From Sphingomicrobium clamense (GTDB taxonomy: Bacteria > Pseudomonadota > Alphaproteobacteria > Sphingomonadales > Sphingomonadaceae), in the NCBI RefSeq assembly GCF_019264355.1, contig NZ_JAHVAH010000001.1:1472001-1536000 (forward strand): a DNA stretch of 64,000 nucleotides, in the 5' to 3' direction. Positions within the stretch are counted from its first letter, which is position 1. Each line of letters starts with the position of its first letter. Of the stretch, positions 47,384 to 57,663 are shown one piece after another. Below the pieces are notes generated by a model that worked only from the letters and a program-made list of their open reading frames with translations, was not told the origin of the DNA and did no database searches. The translations under genes were made by a program, and so were the position numbers.

Positions 47384-50300
47384 CTGACGAGGCGCAGCCC
47401 CGGCGGCGTATCGGCCTCGAGCGTGACACTCTCTTCACCCAACAGGCTTGAGAGGCGATCCGCCCGGTCGGGATCGAGCATATATTCGCGGCCCAGCAGC
47501 AGCGTCGCCTCACGCCCGTCCGCAAGGGTGACGATGACGTCGACCCGCCCGCGCCCTTCGAGCGCCAGATGCTCCTGCAACGTCGCAAGATCCCCGACAT
47601 CGCGCAGGCGCACGGTCATCTTCAGCCGCTGTCGCTCCGACAGCTGGCTTGTCGGACGGAAGCTCTTCACCGTGACGCGCGGCTCGTCCTCGCCCGGCTT
47701 GTAGTCGAGCTCGGCGCCAATCAACCCGCACTCGCCGGTCTTGGCCGCTTCTTCGATCGCCGCGGTCGCGTCGTCGTCGAACGCCATCGCGGTAAACTGT
47801 CCCGACGGATCGCTCATCTGCGCCATCATGTAGCGATTGCCACGCGCCGACGTACGCCAGCGGGCATTTTCCACCATCGCCGCCATCTTGATGCTACGGC
47901 GCCCGCCTTCTGCAGACGGAGGCGGCATCAACATCGCATCGGCATATTGCTTGGGATCGTGCGCACCAAGCACGTGGCGCTGCGCCTCGACAGGATGCGA
48001 GGAGAAGTAGAATCCGAACGCGTCGCGCTCCGCCGTCATTTTCTCGACCAGCTTCCACTCGACTTCGGGAAGGCGTATCGAGGCAATGTCCTTCGTCTCC
48101 TCACCACCGAACAGGCCGCCCTGCCCGCTCTCGCGCTCGCCCGCCGCCGACTGGGCATGTTTGAGCAGCGTGTCGGCCGCCGCATGGACACGCGCACGGT
48201 TGGCTTCGAGCGCGTCGAACGAGCCGGCCGCGGCGAGCGCCTCGAGCTGTCGACGGTTGAGCAGCTTGGGATCGACGCGCGCTGCGAAGTCGTCGAGGCT
48301 TTCGAACTTCCCGTTCGCCTCGCGCTCTTCGACCAGCTGCTCCATCGCCTTTTCGCCCACGCCCTTGAGCGCGCCGAGCGCGTAGCGCACCGCGAGTGTG
48401 CCGTCGGCATCAGGCTGGACGTCGAAATCGGCCAGCGCCTCGTTGATCGCTGGCGGCGTCACCGGCACGCCTGCCCGCCTTGCATCCTCGACAAACAGGC
48501 CCAATTTGTCGGTCTGGTTCATGTCGTACGACATGGACGCCGCGTAGAATTCGGGCGCGTGATGCGCCTTCAGCCAGGCCGTGTGATAGGCGACCAGCGC
48601 GTAGGCGGCGGCGTGCGACTTGTTGAAACCGTAACCCGCGAACTTGTCGATCAAGTCGAACAGTTCATTGGCTTTTTGCGCGGGGATCTGGTTGATCCGC
48701 TCGCACCCCTCGACGAAGCGCGCGCGCTGCTTGTCCATCTCGGCCTGGATCTTCTTGCCCATCGCGCGGCGCAGCAAGTCCGCGTCGCCGAGGCTGTAGC
48801 CGGCCAGCACCTGCGCGGCCTGCATCACCTGCTCTTGGTAGACGAAGATGCCGTAGGTTTCGGCGAGCACGTTCTTCAGGAGTTCATGAGGATATTCAAT
48901 CTCTTTGCGCCCGTTCTTGCGATCTCCGAACAGGGGAATGTTGTCCATCGGGCCGGGGCGGTAAAGCGAGACGAGCGCGATGATGTCGCCGAAATTGGTC
49001 GGCCGCACAGCGGCGAGCGTGCGGCGCATGCCCTCCGATTCGAGCTGGAACACCCCGACCGTATCGCCGCGCTTCAGAAGTTCGAACACCGCGGGATCGT
49101 CCCACGGCAAAGTTGAATAATCGACGTGGATTCCACGCTTTTCGAGCAGCCTTTGCCCCTGTTTCAACACCGACAAGGTCTTGAGCCCGAGGAAGTCGAA
49201 TTTCACTAGTCCCGCCTGCTCGACATGCTTCATGTCGAACTGCGTGACCGGCATGTCGGAGCGCGGATCGCGGTAGAGCGGAACCAGCTGGTCGAGCGGG
49301 CGGTCGCCGATCACCACGCCCGCCGCGTGGGTCGAGCTGTGGCGCGGAAGTCCCTCGAGCTTGGTTGCAAGATTAAAGAGGCGTTTGACGTCCTCGTCTT
49401 CCCCGACCTCCTTCGCCAACTCGCTGACGCCGTTGAGCGCGCGCTTCAGGTCCCACGGGTCGGCGGGAAGATTTGGCACCAGCTTGGCGAGACGGTCGAC
49501 ATGACCGTAGCTCATCTGCAGCACGCGGCCCGTATCCTTAAGCACCGCGCGCGCTTTCAATCGCCCGAAGGTGATGATCTGCGCCACCTTGTCGCGGCCG
49601 TACTTGCCTTGGACGTAGGCGATGACCTTGTCGCGGTGCGTTTCGCAGAAATCGATGTCGAAGTCCGGCATCGACACACGTTCGGGGTTGAGGAAGCGTT
49701 CGAACAGCAGGCCGAGCTCGATCGGGTCGAGGTCGGTGATGAGCAGGCTCCACGCCACCGCGCTGCCCGCACCCGAACCGCGCCCCGGCCCGACCGGAAT
49801 ATCATTGTCCTTGGCCCACTGGATGAAGTCGGCAACGATGAGGAAGTAGCCCGAAAAGCCCATCCGCTGGATGATGTCGATCTCGTAATCGAGCCGCTCG
49901 AGATAGGGCTTTTTTTCCTCCTCCGACTTGCCTTCGAGCCGCGCCTGCAGACCTTCGTGCGCGAGGCGGTGGAGCGTCGCATCCTCATCATCGGAGATGG
50001 TCGGCAGGATCGGTCGACGTTTGGGCGCGGCATAGGCGCAGCGCTGCGCGATCACGCCCGAATTGGCGATCGCTTCGGGCAAGTCCTCGAACAGCTTCTC
50101 AATTTCTGCGGCAGGCTTAAGCCATGTTTCGGGCGAACTGGTCACTCGGTCGGGATTGTCGACCTGGCTGGAGCTGGCGATGCACAACATCGCATCGTGC
50201 GCGGCGTGGAACTCGGGCGTGTCATATTTGGCCGGGTTGGTAGCGACGATCGGCCAATTCTCGCCATAAGCGAGGTCGAGTAACGCTTCCTCGGCGGCTT

Positions 50301-50832
50301 CTTCGACCGCATCCCCTCGCCGCGACAACTCGATATAGAATCGCTCGGGAAAGATGGCGGCAATCGCGCGCGCATAGTCGCCCGCCTTATCCGCCTGCCC
50401 ATCCGCATACAGTTTGGCGACCGCGCCCTCCGCACCTGCAGACAGGCAGATCAGTCCTTCGCTCGCGCTCCGCAGCAGGTCGAGGTCGACATGGGGAGCC
50501 TCATGGATCGGCCGGTCGAGATGCGCGGCGGACACGAGCTTGCACAGGTTAAGGTAACCGGTCTCGTCTTGCGCATAGAGGGCAAGAAAATCGACGCCTT
50601 CCTGCCCCATTCCCTCGGGCCGCTTGACGCCCAGCAGGGTTCCAACAACCGGCTGGACGCCCACGCCAAGGCAGGCGTCGGAAAAGCCCATCGCCGCGTA
50701 GAGCCCGTTGCGGTCGGCCAGGCCGATGGCCGGAAAACCGAGCTTGGCCGCGAGCTTCGCGATCGCCTTGGGCTCGATCGCGCCTTCCAGCATCGAGAAG
50801 GAGGAGAAAACGCGGAGCGGGACGTAAGGCAT
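47380..50832 (-). CDS. dnaE: DNA polymerase III subunit alpha
   Basis: A 1150-residue replicative polymerase. The catalytic aspartates are in MPDFDIDFCETHRDKV, with GPGRGSGAGSAVAW and HAAGVVIGDRPL; the OB-fold region near the C-terminus reads ARGNRYMMAQMSDPSGQFTAMAFDDD. The N-terminal PHP domain has LRVFSSFSMLEGA where active PHP domains have HVHSxYS, so the metal site there is likely lost. This is the replicative DnaE1, not the mutagenic DnaE2. It is convergent with mtgA by interlocked stops (CTAG). Confidence 0.96.
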   Translation of the reverse strand: MPYVPLRVFSSFSMLEGAIEPKAIAKLAAKLGFPAIGLADRNGLYAAMGFSDACLGVGVQPVVGTLLGVKRPEGMGQEGVDFLALYAQDETGYLNLCKLVSAAHLDRPIHEAPHVDLDLLRSASEGLICLSAGAEGAVAKLYADGQADKAGDYARAIAAIFPERFYIELSRRGDAVEEAAEEALLDLAYGENWPIVATNPAKYDTPEFHAAHDAMLCIASSSQVDNPDRVTSSPETWLKPAAEIEKLFEDLPEAIANSGVIAQRCAYAAPKRRPILPTISDDEDATLHRLAHEGLQARLEGKSEEEKKPYLERLDYEIDIIQRMGFSGYFLIVADFIQWAKDNDIPVGPGRGSGAGSAVAWSLLITDLDPIELGLLFERFLNPERVSMPDFDIDFCETHRDKVIAYVQGKYGRDKVAQIITFGRLKARAVLKDTGRVLQMSYGHVDRLAKLVPNLPADPWDLKRALNGVSELAKEVGEDEDVKRLFNLATKLEGLPRHSSTHAAGVVIGDRPLDQLVPLYRDPRSDMPVTQFDMKHVEQAGLVKFDFLGLKTLSVLKQGQRLLEKRGIHVDYSTLPWDDPAVFELLKRGDTVGVFQLESEGMRRTLAAVRPTNFGDIIALVSLYRPGPMDNIPLFGDRKNGRKEIEYPHELLKNVLAETYGIFVYQEQVMQAAQVLAGYSLGDADLLRRAMGKKIQAEMDKQRARFVEGCERINQIPAQKANELFDLIDKFAGYGFNKSHAAAYALVAYHTAWLKAHHAPEFYAASMSYDMNQTDKLGLFVEDARRAGVPVTPPAINEALADFDVQPDADGTLAVRYALGALKGVGEKAMEQLVEEREANGKFESLDDFAARVDPKLLNRRQLEALAAAGSFDALEANRARVHAAADTLLKHAQSAAGERESGQGGLFGGEETKDIASIRLPEVEWKLVEKMTAERDAFGFYFSSHPVEAQRHVLGAHDPKQYADAMLMPPPSAEGGRRSIKMAAMVENARWRTSARGNRYMMAQMSDPSGQFTAMAFDDDATAAIEEAAKTGECGLIGAELDYKPGEDEPRVTVKSFRPTSQLSERQRLKMTVRLRDVGDLATLQEHLALEGRGRVDVIVTLADGREATLLLGREYMLDPDRADRLSSLLGEESVTLEADTPPGLRLVS

Positions 50833-50891
50833 GAGCTCACTTTGCCACCCTCGCCATGCATCGCAAGGGGTCGGCGCGACTTATCCCCAAC

Positions 50892-51415
50892 TTATTGTTC
50901 GGAAGCAGCTTTCGGACGGTAGATGAGGTCGAAACTGTTGCTCCACGTCACGCCATGATCGAGCGACTGCTCGCCATGCTGGCGCACGGACCCGTCGTCC
51001 TGCAGCGTGTAGGTCATCCGGATCAGCGGATTGCTGCCCGGACCGGCAGCGCCCGCCCAATTGCCGGTCAGCACCATTCTGCCGTCGTCGGTCGGCCCAC
51101 CGCGAAAGTCGACCATCACGCCGCTGCCGCCAATCCAGCGCTGATGCCACAGTCCGTCCGCGCCGATACCATTGAGCGATCCACCATGCGGGCCGCGGAA
51201 CGGCATCCAGGTTTCGCGCACGCCGCAACCGGCGGCGACCTTTTCGATCCGGCTATGCGCCACCGGCGCGGCGCCGTCGCTATTGGGCGAGACTTCCCAT
51301 TCTCCCACCCAGAAGTCGAACGCAGCATGAGCTTCGCCCTCGCATGCCGGCGGTGGCGGGGATGGAGGCGACGCGCTCGCGTCCTGCATGACGAGAGTCA
51401 GGGCAATCGCTGCGA

Positions 51416-51419
<4 letters not shown>
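50892..51419 (-). CDS. Secreted DUF1579-like protein
   Basis: A 175-residue protein of unknown role. A short signal-like N-terminus and a Pro/Ser stretch are followed by [11 protein letters not shown], the mark of DUF1579-type beta-barrel proteins, then [12 protein letters not shown] and [18 protein letters not shown]. It may bind a small hydrophobic ligand. The start ATG overlaps the lolD stop (ATGA), so it is the last gene of proS-lolC-lolD. Confidence 0.75.
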
Positions 51420-52082
<663 letters not shown>

Positions 52083-52090
<8 letters not shown>

Positions 52091-53333
52091 AACGCAGCAC
52101 CTCCACCGGATCGGTCGCCGCCGCCTTGCGCGCCGGGAACAGCGTCGCGAGGAAGACGAGCAGCACCGTCAGGATGATGATCGCGCCGACCTCGACCGGA
52201 TCGGTCTTGGAGGGCAGTTCGGAAAGGAAGCGGACGCTGGGATCCCACAGGTCCTGTCCCGACAATTTCTGGATGAGGTCGACGACGCCCTGGCGGAAGA
52301 ACAGGAATATCGCGCCAAGGACGATGCCGGCCAGGATGCCTACCGCGCCGATTGTCAGGCCGACGGTCATGAAGATGCGCGTCATCGCCGCGCGGGTCGC
52401 TCCCATGGTGCGCAAGATCGCAATGTCTCGCCGCTTTGATCGGACGAGCATGATCAGCGAGCTGGCAATGTTGAAGGCGGCGACGAGAATGATGATCGAG
52501 AGAACGACGAACATTGCGATGCGCTCGATCTCGAGCGCTTCGAACAAAGCCGTATTCATCTGTCGCCAATCGACCAACACGCCTTCGCCCACGACCTTGG
52601 GCTGAAGCGCTCTAAGCACCGTCGCGACATTGTCGGGATCGTCAACTTCCAATTCGACCATCGCGACGTCGTCGCCCATCATCAGGAGGGTCTGCGCATC
52701 CTCCATCGGCATGACCACGAACGCCTTGTCAAAATCATAGACGCCCACCTCGAAGATCGCTGCGACGCGATAAGTTACGATGCGCGGCACCGTCCCCACT
52801 GGCGTGGGCCGGCCATCCGGGCTGATCAACGAGATTTCGCTGCCCGGATAGGCGGCGAGCAGGTCGGCGAGCCGCGCGCCGATGGCGACATTGCCGCTAC
52901 CGGGTTCAAGCTCATCGAGCGTTCCGGCAATGACATTGTCGGTAATGATAGGGCTTTCGCGCAAGTCCGACATGCGGTTGCCGCGTGCCAGCACGCCTTC
53001 GACCCGTCCGTTGGCGGTCGCCATCAGTGGCTGCTCGATCAGCGGCTGCGCGGAAATGACGCCAGGAATTTGCTTCGCCTCGTCGGCGATCCGCTCCCAG
53101 TCCGAAAGCCGCCCGTCATAACCCTGCACCAGCGCGTGGCCATTGAGCCCGACAATCCGGTCAAACAGCTCGGCGCGAAACCCGTTCATCACGCTCATGA
53201 CGATGATGAGCGCCGCGACGCCCAGCGCGACCGCGCCCACCGAGAAGCCGGCGACGACGAAGATGAACCCCTCGCCCTTGTGCGGCAGCAAATAGCGCCG
53301 CGCCGCCATGCGTTCGTAGGAGGACAGGATCAT
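52083..53333 (-). CDS. lolC: Lipoprotein-releasing ABC transporter permease (LolC/E type)
   Basis: A 416-residue permease with one N-terminal membrane helix, a large periplasmic MacB-like domain and three C-terminal helices. It starts [24 protein letters not shown], and has [29 protein letters not shown] and [20 protein letters not shown]. Only one permease gene is present, so it probably works as a homodimer (LolF-like). It overlaps the proS stop (ATGA). Confidence 0.93.
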
Positions 53334-54649
53334 GCGGTGAGCTTGGCCAGCGCAGCTTCGGGGGTCAATTCCTCGCGTTCCCCCGTCCGCCGATTCTTGA
53401 CTTCGACAACGCCATTCTTGAGCCCGCGCGGGCCGATGATGACCTGCCAGGGCAGCCCCATCAGGTCCATGCCGCCCAGCTTCACGCCCCCGCGCTCGTC
53501 GCGGTCGTCATAAAGCGTTTCCGCCCCTGCGGCATCGAGCTTGGCGTAAAGGTCCTCGGCTGCAGCGACCGTCGCTGCATCATCGGCGCGCATGGTCACG
53601 AGCCCGACTTTCCAGGGAGCCACTGCTTCGGGCCAGATGATGCCGTTATCGTCATGGCTCGCCTCGATGATCGCCCCGACGAGGCGCGAGACGCCGACGC
53701 CGTAACTGCCCATCATCGGCGTGACCATGTCGCCGTCCTTGCCCGACACCTTGAGCCCCATCGCCTCAGAATATTTGGGCCCGAAGTAGAAGATGTGCCC
53801 CACCTCGATCCCGCGTCCGGTGCGCTGGTCGGCGGAGGCGACCGCATCCCAGCGCGCCTCGTCATGCGTTTCGTCGGTGGCGGCGTAGTGGCTCGTGACT
53901 TCCTCGAACAACGCCTCGAGCCCGGCATCGTCCTCATAGGACAGACCTTCGCGCTCGAGGTCCATCTCGTCGAACGCCGCGTCGTAGAAGACTTCGCTTT
54001 CGCCCGTCGGCGCGAGCACCAGGAACTCATGGCTGAGCTTGCCGCCAATGGGTCCGCTGTCGGCCTGCATCGGCACCGCCTTGATCCCCATCCGGCGGAA
54101 GGTCCGCAGATAGGCGAGCAGCTGGCGATAATAGCTCTTCTTCGCGCCCTCCTCGTCAAGGTCGAAGCTGTAGGCGTCCTTCATCAGGAATTCGCGCCCG
54201 CGCATGACTCCGAAGCGCGGACGGACTTCGTCGCGGAATTTCCACTGGATATGGTAGAGCATGCGCGGCAGGTCGCGATAGGATTTCACATCGTCGCGGA
54301 ACAGGGCCGTGATCATGTCCTCGTTGGTGGGGCCGTAAAGCATCTCGCGACCGTGGCGATCCTCGATGCGCAGCATTTCGGGGCCGTAGGCTTCGTAGCG
54401 GCCGCTTTCCTTCCACAGGTCGGCGGGCTGAATCGTCGGCATCAGCATTTCCTGTCCGATGCGATCCTGCTCCTCGCGCACGATCTGCTCGACCTTCTGC
54501 AGCACGCGATGGCCAAGCGGCAGCCAGGCGTAGATCCCCGCGCTGGTCTGGCGAATGAGGCCCGCCTGCAACATCAGCTTGTGGCTGACGATTTGGGCGT
54601 CGGAGGGGCTTTCCTTGAGGACGGGGAGGAAGGCACGGGACAGGCGCAA
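53330..54649 (-). CDS. proS: Prolyl-tRNA synthetase, short alphaproteobacterial form
   Basis: A 439-residue class II synthetase. It starts [27 protein letters not shown], has motif 2 [26 protein letters not shown] and motif 3 [14 protein letters not shown]. The editing (INS) domain of about 180 residues found in Escherichia coli is reduced to a short insert, as usual in this class. The start is TTG at 54649 with GGAG eight bases upstream; no ATG fits the conserved N-terminus. Confidence 0.95.
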   Translation of the reverse strand: MRLSRAFLPVLKESPSDAQIVSHKLMLQAGLIRQTSAGIYAWLPLGHRVLQKVEQIVREEQDRIGQEMLMPTIQPADLWKESGRYEAYGPEMLRIEDRHGREMLYGPTNEDMITALFRDDVKSYRDLPRMLYHIQWKFRDEVRPRFGVMRGREFLMKDAYSFDLDEEGAKKSYYRQLLAYLRTFRRMGIKAVPMQADSGPIGGKLSHEFLVLAPTGESEVFYDAAFDEMDLEREGLSYEDDAGLEALFEEVTSHYAATDETHDEARWDAVASADQRTGRGIEVGHIFYFGPKYSEAMGLKVSGKDGDMVTPMMGSYGVGVSRLVGAIIEASHDDNGIIWPEAVAPWKVGLVTMRADDAATVAAAEDLYAKLDAAGAETLYDDRDERGGVKLGGMDLMGLPWQVIIGPRGLKNGVVEVKNRRTGEREELTPEAALAKLTA

Positions 54650-54679
54650 GGGAGAAACTCCGTCTAGAGGGTTTCGAAC

Positions 54680-54708
54680 TCCCTAGGGCGGCCTCTGGTG
54701 GCGGGCAA
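54680..54708 (-). promoter_or_regulatory. Candidate proS-lolCD promoter
   Basis: On the minus strand TTGCCC (54708-54703), 17-base spacer, TAGGGA (54685-54680). It lies 31 bases before the TTG start of proS. Confidence 0.5.
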
Positions 54709-54789
54709 GCGCGGATATCGGGTCACGACACGCGTTGCAGATTAACCACAGCGTCGCCCAAATGTCTCGCCCTGTCGCAGATTCCCCCT

Positions 54790-54931
54790 TAACGAATCGC
54801 TGTCGGCTGACCTAGCAAGCTCGGGCGCGCAATCGCGAACTCGCTCTTCCGATCGCCGCATCCTTTGGGGGCTGACGAGCAATCGTCACGCAAAAGAGAA
54901 GCCCGGGCACCTCCACTGCCCGGGCTTTTTT
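54790..54931 (+). ncRNA. Candidate small RNA ending in a strong terminator
   Basis: No rightward gene lies in this 286-base gap, yet a rightward terminator ends it. A hairpin TGACGA-GCAA-TCGTCA (54873-54888) with a GNRA loop comes first, then the terminator at 54899. The 5' end is a guess and no clear promoter is seen. It may only be a bidirectional terminator of the leftward serine hydrolase. Confidence 0.3.
54899..54931 (+). terminator. Rho-independent terminator, possibly bidirectional
   Basis: AAGCCCGGGCA (54899-54909) and TGCCCGGGCTT (54917-54927) pair over 11 bases around the loop CCTCCAC, followed by a six-T run on the plus strand (54926-54931). Read leftward, the stem begins nine bases after the serine hydrolase stop and is followed by a weaker run (TTCTCTTTT). 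Confidence 0.85.
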
Positions 54932-54935
54932 GCGT

Positions 54936-56582
54936 CTAGTCTTGCTTGCGCGGGCCTTCGAGTTCACCGCCGCGCTGGTTGAGCTTCAGGCTGGTCGCCT
55001 GGCCATCCTCGATCGTGAAAGTCAGTACGGCACCGACTTGCGGCACGTGCCATTCGGTGAGGCTGACCGGCTGCATCGGTGCCTGCCCCTGCCCCGCCAG
55101 CTGGCCCAGCACATTGCCTTTGTCGTCCTGCGAGACGGTGAATTCGCCGATGGGCCAGACGTAGGTGCCGATCAGGCCCGAGACATCGAGGGTCGAGACG
55201 TCGAGATACTCGGGTCCCTTGGGCGCATCGCCGATACGGGTTCCGACGCTGGCCGTTTCCGCGCCATCGCTGTGGAAGCGGATGACGGGCGTTCCCTCAT
55301 CATTGCGGGCGAGCTTGAAGAAGGTCGCGCTGTCGGGACCGTAAAAGTAGATCCCATCGCCGGCGTGAAAGACTTCGAGCGCGCCAGAGCCTTCGCGCTG
55401 CGAAAAGAGTTTGCCGTCTTTCAACCGGAGGTCGCGCACGGCGTCATCGAACTCGTAACGCCCCTCGAACCCTTCGAGCGCTGCCAGGTCGAGCGGCTGC
55501 TTCTCATATTCGGGGAAAGGATTTCCGATCGCGAGAGCGGCGAGTTGTCGCGTCACGAAGCTGGGATCGGTCTTGGGACTGTTCGAATTGGCGAGGACCG
55601 CGACGAACACGTCTTCTTCGGGGATGTAGAGGCTGTCGGTCGAGAAACCGAAGATACCGCCGCTATGCCCGATGGTAGCGGCACCGCGCACCTCCGCATT
55701 CATGAGGCCGAAGCCGAACGGGGTCGTGCTCCCGTCCGCCATCTGGGTCGGTGCGATCATCTCGGCATAGCGCTCGGCATCCACGACCTTGCCCGAGTGA
55801 AGCGCCTCGGCCCAGGTCGCCAGATCGCCAACCGTGCCAATCAGCGCACCGGCGGCGTGGGGAAGTGACATGTGGATGGTCTGTGCGGGAACGACCTCCC
55901 CATCATCGAGGCTATAACCTTTGGCCATGCCTTCGATCCCGGCCTCATAAACACCGCTGGTAAGGCTCGTCAGTCCGATCGGGTTGGCGATGCGCTCGCG
56001 GATCGCCGCGTCCCAGTTCTTCCCCGTCACGCGCTCGATGATCGCGCCGAGCAGAATGTAGGCGCTGTTGTTATAAGCTAGCCGAGCGCCATGCTCGGCG
56101 GGCATCTCGGCATCGTCGAAATAGTCGATCATCTGCGCCGTCGTCATCGGCTTGGCGGTATTTTCGGGGTCCATGAAGCCCGGCATCGACGTGTAGCTCA
56201 TGATGCCCGACGTGTGGTTGAGCAATTGGCGGACCGTCGCCGAGGCGCCGGGCTGCGGATATTCTGGCAGATAGTCGCTAAGCGGCGCGTCGAGGGAAAT
56301 CTTCCCTTCCGCGACGAGCTGCATGATAGTCGCGGCGGTGAACTGCTTGGTAATCGATGCATAGCGGAAGACCGTATCGGGTGTGATCGGCGTGCCAGCT
56401 TCGACATCGGCAAGGCCATGACCTGCTTCGAACACGACCTGCCCGTCATCGACGACAATCGCGACTGCGCCGGGCGCGTTTTCGTCATAAGCGGCCTCAA
56501 GAATCTGCTCGGCGCGCTGGGCAAAATCGGGCGGCACCGCGCCTGTCTGCGCAAGCGATGCAGCGATGGAAATGGTAAGCAC
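54936..56582 (-). CDS. Exported serine hydrolase, beta-lactamase/DD-peptidase family
   Basis: A 548-residue class C-like serine hydrolase. The nucleophile motif SITK is at 76-79, the Tyr motif is YNN in LAYNNSAYIL, and HSGG replaces KTG near residue 315. The last 180 residues form a lipocalin-like beta domain. It starts with GTG at 56582 and has a short signal peptide (LTISIAASLAQTG). The natural substrate is unknown; peptides or esters are likelier than antibiotics. A near-perfect 18-bp palindrome lies 26 bases upstream and may be an operator. Confidence 0.88.
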   Translation of the reverse strand: MLTISIAASLAQTGAVPPDFAQRAEQILEAAYDENAPGAVAIVVDDGQVVFEAGHGLADVEAGTPITPDTVFRYASITKQFTAATIMQLVAEGKISLDAPLSDYLPEYPQPGASATVRQLLNHTSGIMSYTSMPGFMDPENTAKPMTTAQMIDYFDDAEMPAEHGARLAYNNSAYILLGAIIERVTGKNWDAAIRERIANPIGLTSLTSGVYEAGIEGMAKGYSLDDGEVVPAQTIHMSLPHAAGALIGTVGDLATWAEALHSGKVVDAERYAEMIAPTQMADGSTTPFGFGLMNAEVRGAATIGHSGGIFGFSTDSLYIPEEDVFVAVLANSNSPKTDPSFVTRQLAALAIGNPFPEYEKQPLDLAALEGFEGRYEFDDAVRDLRLKDGKLFSQREGSGALEVFHAGDGIYFYGPDSATFFKLARNDEGTPVIRFHSDGAETASVGTRIGDAPKGPEYLDVSTLDVSGLIGTYVWPIGEFTVSQDDKGNVLGQLAGQGQAPMQPVSLTEWHVPQVGAVLTFTIEDGQATSLKLNQRGGELEGPRKQD

Positions 56583-56607
56583 GTTCGGACTCTCCCTCTG
56601 ATATGCC

Positions 56608-56625
56608 GTATCACTTAAGTAATAC
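56608..56625. promoter_or_regulatory. 18-bp palindrome, candidate operator of the serine hydrolase gene
   Basis: GTATCACTTAAGTAATAC reads as its own complement except for one pair (8 of 9 pairs match), centred between 56616 and 56617. It lies where the core promoter should be. The size and symmetry fit a dimeric winged-helix repressor (GntR or PadR like); the regulator gene is not in the window. Confidence 0.55.
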
Positions 56626-56661
56626 AGTTCGAGCCATCAAGGGCTAACAATGCCTTTCTCA

Positions 56662-57663
56662 CTAGATTGCAGCAAAGTCGACGATTTGCGCGACCCGGTT
56701 CGTCCAGACGTGATGGGTCAGCACGTAATCGGACGCGACCCCTGCGCGCTCGATATCTTGCGTCGTCAGCCCGTCGCGAGCGATCCGCCCGAGATAGGCC
56801 TCGGCATGATCAATGTCGGAGACGACCTCGCAATACTCCCCGAAATGTTGCTCTACCGCAGGCGTGGGATTGGTGGCTGTGACACCGCCGCAAGCGAGTA
56901 TTTCGACCAGCCGCCGGGAGAAGGCTGTGGTCGACCCAGTGATTGTATTGACGTTCAAATTGACCGCAAAGCGCCGGTAGATGTCGGACGTTGCGCGATG
57001 AGGCACGGCGGGTCTGACTTCGATCCATGGCAGGTCCGGAAAGCGGTAGTGGTCCGGCTTTCGGTCGCTGTTTCGGTCATAGACGGTCAGGCCAAGATCG
57101 CGGCTCGCCTCGAACATCATGTCCTGCCAGGCGCGGCGATCGTGATGGATGTGGGAGGAATAGCTGCCGACGAACGCCGCGCGCTTTTCTTTCTCCACTG
57201 GCTTGGGAAAATGAAGCGCCGAGGATGCCGCGAACATCATCACATCGACTTTGGCGTCGGGCCCGAGGACCTCGCGATAGCGCGGCACCATCGTGTCATC
57301 GACCGTCAGCACGCGATCGAACAGCTTCGCGCTGTCGATAAAGCGGTCGAAGTGAACGCCGTCTTCGCGATTCCAGAAGATACAGGGAATATCGAGATCG
57401 CGCGCCATGGCGACGACTTTCGCAAGCGTCCGGTTCGAACGATTGGGATGATCCGGATATGCGGCGATCTTGTAGCGCCAACGTTCCCGCCTCCCCTTCC
57501 AGCTCGATTCCACGAACAGGAGGTCGGGCTTCCATAGGTGCAGGACCGCCCAGGCGTTGAAAGGCGTCACGTTTGCGACCCGGCATTCCTGCTCGAGACA
57601 TTCGCGCGTCAGGTCGTCTGCAATCAGCGCCACACGAAGATTCGCGAACTCACCCCCGTTCAT
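56662..57663 (-). CDS. CgeB-like glycosyltransferase
   Basis: A 333-residue protein of the GT-B fold type seen in CgeB: LRVALIADDLTREC at the start, ILACGGVTATNPTPAVEQHF in the donor-binding part, with SSWKGRRERWRYKIA typical of this family. It likely adds a sugar to a surface polysaccharide or protein. The ATG at 57663 (MNGGEFANLRV) overlaps the preceding glycosyltransferase by 14 bases. Donor and acceptor are unknown. Confidence 0.8.
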   Translation of the reverse strand: MNGGEFANLRVALIADDLTRECLEQECRVANVTPFNAWAVLHLWKPDLLFVESSWKGRRERWRYKIAAYPDHPNRSNRTLAKVVAMARDLDIPCIFWNREDGVHFDRFIDSAKLFDRVLTVDDTMVPRYREVLGPDAKVDVMMFAASSALHFPKPVEKEKRAAFVGSYSSHIHHDRRAWQDMMFEASRDLGLTVYDRNSDRKPDHYRFPDLPWIEVRPAVPHRATSDIYRRFAVNLNVNTITGSTTAFSRRLVEILACGGVTATNPTPAVEQHFGEYCEVVSDIDHAEAYLGRIARDGLTTQDIERAGVASDYVLTHHVWTNRVAQIVDFAAI

